Positions 54,901 through 61,300 of a stretch of DNA of 64,000 bases are shown in pieces. A program made the translations under genes and the position numbers. Positions within the stretch are counted from its first letter, which is position 1, and the number at the start of each line of letters is the position of its first letter. The stretch is from an uncultured Veillonella sp. (lineage in GTDB: Bacteria > Bacillota > Negativicutes > Veillonellales > Veillonellaceae), in the NCBI RefSeq assembly GCF_934230905.1, contig NZ_CAKQFJ010000007.1, positions 24,688 through 88,687 on the forward strand, in the 5' to 3' direction. The notes under the pieces were generated by a model. It was not told where the DNA came from. It was given only the letters and a program-made list of their open reading frames with translations, and did no database searches.

Positions 54901-56659
54901 CACAATGAATAGTTTTGATGTAACTGCTAACAATGGTGCTACAAGTAAAACTATTGATAATGGTAAAAAAGTAGACTTCAATGCTACTAGCAACTTAACT
55001 GTTAAACAAACAAGTGATGCTAATGGTACTCATATTGAATATGCATTGAACAAAGATGTTGATCTTGGTAATACTGGTTCCTTAAAAATTGGTGATACTA
55101 CTATTAATAATGGTGGTTTGACAATTGCTAATGGTCCTTCCGTTACTAGTACTGGTGTAGATGCAGGTAGCAAGAAAATTACTAACGTAGCTGATGGTGC
55201 TGTAAATGCAACATCTAAAGATGCAGTGAATGGTTCTCAATTGAAGAAATACACTGATGCAGCGAAAACAACAGTAGAAGCTGGCGATACTAACGTTAAG
55301 GTTGAAACTGATAATTCAGCAGCAGATGGTCATACGAACTACAAAGTATCTTTGGAACCTGTTGTAACTATTGGTGATACTCATAAAGTTAAAATCGACG
55401 GTCATACTGGCGATATCACTGGTTTAACAAATGTAACTCTTAATGATCCTACATTTGCAACAAAAGGTCGTGCAGCAACTGAAGAACAATTGGATAAAGT
55501 TCTTACTGAGGCTAAGAAAAAAGCTGTTGAAAAAGTACAAGCTGGTACTGCAGCCGCTGGTGATACAAATATTGCTACTGTAGCTCCAAAAGCTGGCGAT
55601 ACATTCGGCGCAGCAGGTGCAACATATGAAGTGTCCGTATCTAAAAATGCTGTTAAAGATGCCGCTAAAGAAGCTGTTAAAGTAACATCCGTGAGCCCTG
55701 CTATTACAGTAACTCCAGATACATCTGTAGCTCATGAAACAACTTATAAAGTTGGTTTCGATGGTAATCAAGCTGCAACTCAAATTCCTTTAACATACAA
55801 ACAAAACGGTGGTAGTGCTCGTACAGTTAAATTATCTGATGGCTTGAACTTCATTGACGGAACAAATACAAAAGCTCGTACAGCTGCTGATGGTAAAGTT
55901 ACATTTGATGTAATGGGTGATCTAACAGGTATTACATCCATCTCTAATGCTGCTGGTGGTCCTAAAATGACATTTGGTGGTAGCTCCATTAATGTAACAG
56001 GTGGTAACCTTGATATGGGTGGTAACAAAATTACAAATGTTAAAAAAGGTACTGCTCCAACTGATGCTGCTAATGTAGGTCAATTGACTAAGGTTATATC
56101 TAGTAATCGGAGTATAAGCATTAAACCTGTATATACAGATGCTGATGGTGCTCCAGTTTACGATTTGGCAGTATCAGGTACTCCAGGTGCTCCTGCAGCT
56201 GACCCTCGTGTAGATATGCTTGGCGAAGAAATCGGCCGTGTAGGTGCTCAAGGCGCAGCTCTCTCCGCTTTGAAACCTATCCAATACGATCCATTGGAAC
56301 CAACTCAAATCATGGCTGGTTATGGTAACTACCGTGGTACTTCTGCAATCGCTATGGGCGTTGCACACTACAAAAATGAATCTACATTGATTCATGGTGG
56401 CATCTCCTGGGCTGGTGGTTCTAGCCACATGATGGCGAATGCTGGTGTAACTTGGAAAGTTGGTAACCGTGATAGCGAAGCTGCTGTAGCAGATCGTTAC
56501 CGCAAAGGCCCTATCAGTTCCGCGTATGCAATGCAACAAGAAATGGCAGCTATGAAAGCTCAAAATGCCGGATTAAAAGGCGAAGTATCTGACTTGAAAG
56601 CAGAAAATGAACAAATGAAAGCTCAAATTGCTGCGATGATGGCAAAATTAGGTTTATAA
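48950..56659 (+). CDS. Giant trimeric autotransporter adhesin 1 (YadA/Hag-like, 2569 aa)
   Basis: Starts with an extended signal peptide region (MNKIFKVVWSKTKECYVVVSEVAKN...KKKVLASVLAGLAMVGA). About residues 80-340 hold YadA head repeats (AVAIGENVNAKKEDTISVG, AIGRDNKASQEDTLALG). A long stalk follows with repeated neck motifs of type DAVNVKQLK (for example near 355, 560, 650, 1310) and KDAVNGSQL. Collagen-like G-x-y segments lie at about 1090-1165 and 1712-1785. The YadA anchor (ALSALKPIQYDPLEPTQIMAGYGNYRG...NAGVTWKVG) is near the end, then a ~70-residue coiled coil. Outer-membrane trimeric adhesin for coaggregation or host binding. ATG follows AAAGGGG. Confidence 0.95.
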   Translation: MNKIFKVVWSKTKECYVVVSEVAKNNGGKKKVLASVLAGLAMVGATAQMGTPVQAGSNTNGNNINVWSNQRVDTPTPGGPAVTNTNTQNTAGDNSVTIGQQLTTGTGAVAVGRLSTAAGDRAVAIGENVNAKKEDTISVGSSNNSNTGGGITIGKGNTADSTANGGRAAGNSQIAIGRDNKASQEDTLALGRANTASGSVSVAIGSRSEATNSGSIAIAGNGDGYKTTSTGQGSIAIGMQSNSTGKASTAVGGVSQATATGAAALGYSANATAESATALGQESVASVKDGVALGSHSKATTAAGVDGYNPADSRTNTYAGLSGNAKTSTLAAVSVGDGSNATRQITGLAAGKEDTDAVNVAQLKNVNLKYAGNSGSGDVLLNNGTLNLKGEGLISTKADGNGVTVKIATGNDITNNNGKAVAPSPNGVATTDNVVQAINKAGWNANASANGGALTGSATATKVVPGDTVTFSAGKNLTVAQTLGTNAQQYTYSLNKDVDLTSGGSLTVGGTTVTNGGVTITAPTGGTTTNVTLTNAGLNNGGNKITNVAEGKADNDAVNVKQLKDAKTILKDGKNTTVVGTGTAADPYKVNVEGALTGITSISNATTGPKMTFGGSSINITGGNLSLGDGTTNNKIVNVAPGTDDNDAVNVKQLKDTELHITPGTYTPDANKKVKLTYTNGNNTVVNGKEAVIDLSSLTTGGTTSTEKVQKAADATNDKNIAEVGPKSGDTFGAANATYEVSVSRNAVKDAAREAVTVNNGGTTTGGTYTADTNNPISVTPTPDNTNHNTTYAITFDGNKAAKQIPLTYKANGTGDKTVKLDKGLDFTNGTNTTAEIGNDGVVKFHLNKDVDLTNTGSLTVGGTKVNNGGVTITAPAGGTTSNVTLTQSGLDNGSNKIINVKDGDVNPTSKDAVNGSQLYTVDQKFNNKINLGADGSTETTKFTLDNAGGIKFNIKGDGSGASSANQYISTTASGSDIKVDLTQAAKDKLNKTYNVTSSNNSVAINTTTANGVTTFDLQVAPATGTTSTWDIKSSADAANGGATAAGHETAAKTIANAKTVEMIAGKNLTVKQTSDTNGAKVEFALSDEIAVGKDGANGANGVDGKIGVNGKDGASVVINGKDGSIGLTGPRGTAGAPGASATLKVKDGVPGVDGAPGTNLTRIVYTDKNNVEHEVATHDDGMKFAGDDGQANQATNANVIKKHLNNVVDIIGGATKADLTTNNIGVNNDGNGKLLVQLSKNLNGINTIKNGGTTITLNNAPGGAANTPAVTISGGNLSVGGNKVTNVDDGTNDSDAVNLKQLKAAKTEVKAGDNVTVKLTTDTTDGHNIYTVNAVTPAVYTKADGTKVYKIVDPTSGAVTWNTSPDGTGTVVNAGDVITSFETPANGTTKGSTTGGTMIVNNVGSAINGKTGATYLDKLDAAVGDNNTKHAAVNVTDLKNTADALTDKGLKFDANVGGVKTNKLGSVVKVQGAGASADADYSGANIKTFINQTGDDTTIDVKLDKNLAGINSITGDTNSGKLVFQNPTATGNNGDAFKFTGGNINAGNNNITNLKSGIVNNNDTDNKNGANIGDVKKIAKDTDLHIAPTAGTTNNVAEYTVDANNKVTLTYQDGNGAAVAAPKAVIDLSALANKITSGYTFNANATANGGTVANDTTHPAAVTAVANGGTINYAAGKNLTVKQDIDATNKIHTYTYSLDKDLTNLDKVVVNGKDGVAGKDGVTIVGPQGATGATGIPGTNGIDGKVGIAGKDGKDAVSISGKDGVGHIGLQGPKGTPGTPGADGANLDISTDHGTQTLVKPEANNNNQSERIVYVPKDANGNPLKDTDGNDIKREVATMDDGLKFTGNNTSTENKHKLGSLVKVQGEGVTAADEAAFQSATGNIAVTANGTDTLTIRLNKNLKGLNSIQLGDNTIKSNGDNIEFTTKGGTTKTVATTDQLWTIQANGTDVPATNGKVNVVGTDGITVAKNAAGNLEISGAGLGTMNSFDVTANNGATSKTIDNGKKVDFNATSNLTVKQTSDANGTHIEYALNKDVDLGNTGSLKIGDTTINNGGLTIANGPSVTSTGVDAGSKKITNVADGAVNATSKDAVNGSQLKKYTDAAKTTVEAGDTNVKVETDNSAADGHTNYKVSLEPVVTIGDTHKVKIDGHTGDITGLTNVTLNDPTFATKGRAATEEQLDKVLTEAKKKAVEKVQAGTAAAGDTNIATVAPKAGDTFGAAGATYEVSVSKNAVKDAAKEAVKVTSVSPAITVTPDTSVAHETTYKVGFDGNQAATQIPLTYKQNGGSARTVKLSDGLNFIDGTNTKARTAADGKVTFDVMGDLTGITSISNAAGGPKMTFGGSSINVTGGNLDMGGNKITNVKKGTAPTDAANVGQLTKVISSNRSISIKPVYTDADGAPVYDLAVSGTPGAPAADPRVDMLGEEIGRVGAQGAALSALKPIQYDPLEPTQIMAGYGNYRGTSAIAMGVAHYKNESTLIHGGISWAGGSSHMMANAGVTWKVGNRDSEAAVADRYRKGPISSAYAMQQEMAAMKAQNAGLKGEVSDLKAENEQMKAQIAAMMAKLGL
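52216..52440 (+). repeat. Collagen-like segment in adhesin 1, first
   Basis: Codes for interrupted G-x-y triplets (GKDGANGANGVDGKIGVNGKD; then GLTGPRGTAGAPGAS; then GVPGVDGAPG), bounded by ordinary stalk sequence. It is followed by RIVYTDKNNVEHEVATHDDGMKF, a module that also follows the other two collagen-like segments. Confidence 0.75.
54082..54306 (+). repeat. Collagen-like segment in adhesin 1, second
   Basis: G-x-y triplets GKDGVAGKDGVTIVGPQGAT, GATGIPGTNGIDGKVGIAGK and GLQGPKGTPGTPGADG. Followed by RIVYVPKDANGN...REVATMDDGLKF, the same capping module as at the first segment. Confidence 0.75.
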
Positions 56660-56756
56660 TTTGATAGCTAATACTTTCACAGATAGTGGGAAGAGGGAAC
56701 TCGGTTCCGAGAACCCTCTCGTCCCTTTTGATTCGACTAAGAAAAGAGGAATAGAT

Positions 56757-57560
56757 ATGAAAAAATCTACAATGCTTGCTTTCACAGCAGCAGTATTAAT
56801 GAGCGCTGCATCCCTTACTGGTCACGCAGCTAGCACACCTACATATGATGATGTATTAATTGTTAAAAACCCTGTAATGACGCCACAACTTGGTTCTGTT
56901 GTACTCGTTCCAGTAGCGAGCCCACAAACTGTGGCAGCTGTTCATGATTATGTGAAAGCTTGGCAAAATGCGGAAATCAATATTGCAAAAGCTAAGGTGA
57001 AATACGATGATCATAAACAATTGACGAAGTCTGAAAAGATTTGGTTGCATTCTTATGATAAACATAATTATGCTGACTATTTCCGCACACATTCTATCGG
57101 TCGTGTACATGGTCAAGAAGTGTTCATGAATTGGAACGGTGAAAACCGCAACAAAAATGAATACGAATATTTTGATATGCCAAAATATAACGAACAAGAT
57201 GGCTTTACTAATAGCTATGGCTACAATGTACTTCGTGACATGGTAGATCAAATTAATGTGGTTATCCAACAGCAAAAGAAAATCGGCGGTCCTATGACTG
57301 ACGAAGAAGCACAAGCTTTGGAAGATTCTATTTTGGATATCATGGCTCATGATCAAGAACATGTAAATAATGATGAACTTCGTCATTACATGAATGAAAC
57401 AATTTGGTACGCCGCAAAACAAACGGTGAAAAACAAAGCAAGTGAAGAACCTACTGCTAATGATGATCATGAAGTAGATCTTCGTGCAGCTATGGCGAAA
57501 GTGCCTGTAGATCAACCTCAATCCCGTAAAGTTAATTTACGCGATGCTATTGGCAAATAA
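56757..57560 (+). CDS. Exported protein of unknown function downstream of adhesin 1
   Basis: 267 aa from the ATG at 56757 (AAAGAGGA upstream; the longer reading has no signal at its front). Signal peptide MKKSTMLAFTAAVLMSAASLTGHA. The mature part is hydrophilic and helical (AVHDYVKAWQNAEINIAKAKVKYDDHKQL; ALEDSILDIMAHDQEHVNNDELRHYM) with no recognised domain. About 97 bases after the adhesin stop and no strong terminator between, only a GAGGG..CTCGG/CCGAG..CCCTC hairpin (56694-56720) without T-run; so it is probably cotranscribed and may help adhesin export or stability. Confidence 0.75.
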   Translation: MKKSTMLAFTAAVLMSAASLTGHAASTPTYDDVLIVKNPVMTPQLGSVVLVPVASPQTVAAVHDYVKAWQNAEINIAKAKVKYDDHKQLTKSEKIWLHSYDKHNYADYFRTHSIGRVHGQEVFMNWNGENRNKNEYEYFDMPKYNEQDGFTNSYGYNVLRDMVDQINVVIQQQKKIGGPMTDEEAQALEDSILDIMAHDQEHVNNDELRHYMNETIWYAAKQTVKNKASEEPTANDDHEVDLRAAMAKVPVDQPQSRKVNLRDAIGK

Positions 57561-57643
57561 TCTGGCTGATAATGAATGATACATTCAGATGGCTCTTATA
57601 GAGACTCTCTAATCCCGACCCCTTTCTATCTATAGGGGCCATA

Positions 57644-57734
57644 ATAAAGACGCTCACACTAGGTGAACAGATTTCAGAATTGCATGCAATTTTGAAAGTA
57701 CTGCTCCTTATGTGTGGGCGTTTTTTTGTGCATA
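57644..57734 (+). terminator. Long-loop terminator after the exported protein gene
   Basis: CGCTCACAC pairs (one T-G pair) with GTGTGGGCG around a loop of about 57 bases, which itself contains AATTGCATGCAATT; followed by seven T. Ends the adhesin 1 operon. Confidence 0.75.
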
Positions 57735-58302
57735 GAATACGAATTGATTCTAGATCGATGTTAGTATGTGTACTGTAATAAAGACATATATTAATAGATA
57801 TATATTAATAAATAATAAAATACATGAATAACTTGTTTAATTTAATGAATTGATAAAATGTCTATAAATCCTTATATTTACTGTATTATCTGTAAATACA
57901 AGTTTATGAAATTTATATATAAAAGGTGTTGGATAATAGCTGTGATTTTGCTCTATTTTACATTATTTAACATAAATATAAACTAAAAAGAACTGTTGAG
58001 TATATGAAAATTGTATGAAGAAAATGGCATAAATTATGATATAAACATAGTAATAGCTTGATTTTATACGTGTGAGAATATTTTTACACATACCTATAAA
58101 TTTTCGTTTATTTTCACCTAAAATATAAAATTTCATTAAAAAAATAGGTGAAAAAGTATTTACAATTAATTAATAAATTGATATTATTTAAATATCCTAT
58201 ATGAAGTGTGTGTGAATGAGAGAAAAAACACTCTTCATGAAGTGAACTAAGTGTAAAAGTTACATTTTCTATGTACTTATGAGAAAGGGGTTCAAAGGTT
58301 TT
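57735..58302. other. AT-rich 570-bp upstream region of giant adhesin 2
   Basis: No ORF. Poly-A/T tracts as in the region upstream of adhesin 1. Contains the promoter at 58159-58187; nothing else is identifiable by eye. Confidence 0.6.
58159..58187 (+). promoter_or_regulatory. Predicted promoter of giant adhesin 2
   Basis: TTTACA, 17-base spacer, TATTAT; leader of about 108 nt. Matches the adhesin 1 promoter in -35 sequence and spacing. Confidence 0.6.
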
Positions 58303-61300
58303 ATGAATAAGGTCTTTAAAGTCGTTTGGAGCAAATCTAAAGAGTGCTACGTTGTAGTACCTGAAATTGCGAAAAATAATAGCGGCAAAAAGAAAGTCCT
58401 AGCTAGCGTATTGGCTGGTTTAGCTGTCGCTGGTGCTATGGGCGGCATTGCGCCTCAACAAGCAATGGCTGGTATGGACACTGGTAATAGCCATGTAAAT
58501 GTTTGGGCAGATACCCAACCAGGATTTAATGGTCGTAATTATAATGTAGGTCAAAACTCTATTGTTGTAGGTTACCAAAATACAACTGACAATGTAGCTG
58601 GTAATGATGGTAAAGTAGCGATTGGTGCTAAAAATACATCAACAAATAACGCAACTACTGCAGTAGGTAATAGAAATACGGCTACAGGTGGTGCTGCTAC
58701 AGCTGTTGGTGCTGGTAATAATGCTTCTGGCGATGCTTCTTTGGCTGTAGGTAATGTAAGTAATGCAAATGCAAGAAGTGCTGTTGCTGTTGGTTCCTAT
58801 AACAATGTTAATTACACACAAGGCACTTGGCAAACAACACCTAAACAAGCTGGTGAGTACTCTACAGTAATTGGTAACTACTCCAGTGCTACTGGTACTA
58901 GTGCTTCTGCAATGGGTGTATATACAAATGCTGCTGGTCCTGGTTCCGTTGCTGCTGGTTATAGCGACAATGCATTGGGGCAAAACTCTGTTGCCATTGG
59001 TTCTGAAAATACATCCCATGTAGCAGATACTATTACATTAGGTCAACAAAATAATGCTAAAACAATGGGTGGTATCTCCATTGGTAAAAACAACTTGACT
59101 GACTCTGCAGCTGGTAATCGTGGTGATGCACGTAGAAATAGAGAGAATTCCCAAATTGCCATCGGTCGTGACAACCAAGCAACAGAATTAGATACGATTG
59201 CTATTGGTCGTGAAACAACTGCATCTGGCTCTGGTGCTACTGTAATCGGTGCTCGTGCTGAAGCTTCCGGCAATAATGCTATTGCTATTGGTCAAAGTGG
59301 CGAGGGATCCCCTAAAGTAATTGCATCTGGTGTAAATGCTATTGCTATTGGCATGCAATCCCAAGCATCTGGTGAATCTGCTATCGCTGAAGGTCCTGGA
59401 TCTCGTGCAGGCGGTAAATATGGTGTTGCATTAGGTCGTACAACTGAAGCAAATGCAGAGGCTGCTACTGCTTTGGGTAATGCAGCGCAAGCTAATATTG
59501 CTAATAGTGTAGCTCTTGGTTCTTCTTCTGTTGCAACAACAGATAAGGGTGTTCTAGGATATAACCCTTCTGATTTACATACTCGTAAATATACAAATTT
59601 ACAAGGTAATGTACAAACCGCAACAACTGCTGCCGTATCCATCGGTAATGGCGAAACATTGACTCGTCAATTGACTGGTCTTGCTGCTGGTACTGCTGAC
59701 ACTGATGCTGTTAACGTAGCTCAATTGAAAAATGTTGGCGTTGCATTGACTGGTAATACTGGTTCCAGCGATTTCTTGACTGATGGCGGTAAATTAAACG
59801 TTCGTGGTGAAGGTCGTGTATCCGCAGCTGTTGCTGATGATGGTGCTAAGGATTCCAAATTAACTTTGAAATTCGATGACACTGGCATGGTGAAAGCCGG
59901 TAAAAACGTTACTGTTGATGAGAAAACTGTAAATGGTCGTACTACTTACACAATCAACGCTGCAGACGCTGCTGATAAATACGATTTCTTAACAAATGCA
60001 AAAGCTAACGGTGGTAAATTAGATGGCTCTGCAACACCTACAAAGGTTCAAAGCGGTCAAACTGTTAACTATGCAGCTGGCAAGAACTTAACGGTTAAAC
60101 AAGATATTGACCAATCTCTTGGTGAACAAACATATACATATTCCTTAAATAGCGATCTTGGTGGTATTACATCCATTACTAACAAGACCGGTGGCCCTAC
60201 TTTAAACTTTGGTGATCATAACATTAGTGTTACTGGTGGTAACTTAGACCTTGGTGACAATAACATTACTAACTTAAAATCTGGTGGCGATACAATCAAC
60301 AACGCTGCTAACATTGGCGATGTTATTCGTATTTCCAAGGGTAATGATTTGCATGTAGCACCTACAGCCGGTACTAACAATAATGTAGCTGAATATACTG
60401 TAGATGCTAACAAAAAAGTAACATTAACATATCAAGATGGTAATGGTACAAATGTAACTGGTCCTAAAGCTGTTATCGACTTGAGCGGTTTGAAAACTGG
60501 CGATATGAGCTCCTTCAACGTAAAATCTACGGCTACAGAAGGTAAAGTGGCACAAGGTTCTGCTGGTGTTCAAGAAATCCGTGACGGCAAAACTGTAGAA
60601 ATGCAAGCCGGCAAAAACATGACCATTAAACAAACTAATAACAATGGTAATGCGGCTGTTGAATTCTCCTTGAATAAAAATGTGGACCTCACTCCAGATG
60701 GTTCTATTAAAATTGGTGATACTAACATCACTGACAATGGGGTGACTATTAATGGTGGTCCTTCCATTACTAAAACTGGCATCAATGCTGGCGATTTGAA
60801 CATTACTAATGTGAAAGCTGGCGTAAACGACAATGATGCAGTTAATGTTAGCCAATTGAAACAAGTTCGTGCTGACGAACGTCACATCAAACCTGGTGAA
60901 TATGCTGTTGATGCCAACGGCAAAGTAACAATGACATACCTTGATGGTAATAACAAAGACGTTCCTAACGAAACAGCTGTTATCACAGGTATTGCTAAAC
61001 AAGATCTTTCCAATATCAACAATGGTGGTAAGACTGTTATTAAAAATCTTGCTAAAGAATCCATTGATATGGAAAACGGTAAGAACACAACTGCTTCTCA
61101 CCGCGATGTAAATGGCGTTAAAACTTTCAAAGTAGATGTTGAAGGTGATTTACAAGATATTACATCCATTACGAATAAAGCTGGCGATGGCAAAGTTGTA
61201 TTCGGTGGCAACCAAACTGTTAACGTAGCAGGTGATCACAACATTAATTTGAATGCTAATGTTGGTGACATCACTGGTTTAACAAATGTAACTTTGAATG

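Noticed and set aside
50032..55783. Many minus-strand ORFs opposite the giant adhesins
   Set aside because: Antisense shadows of repetitive GGT/ACT/AAT codons; no ribosome-binding sites, no sensible protein features.
56694..56720. Intrinsic terminator between adhesin 1 and the exported protein gene
   Set aside because: The hairpin GAGGG..CTCGG/CCGAG..CCCTC has an internal mismatch and no T-run, so it is more likely an mRNA processing or stability hairpin.
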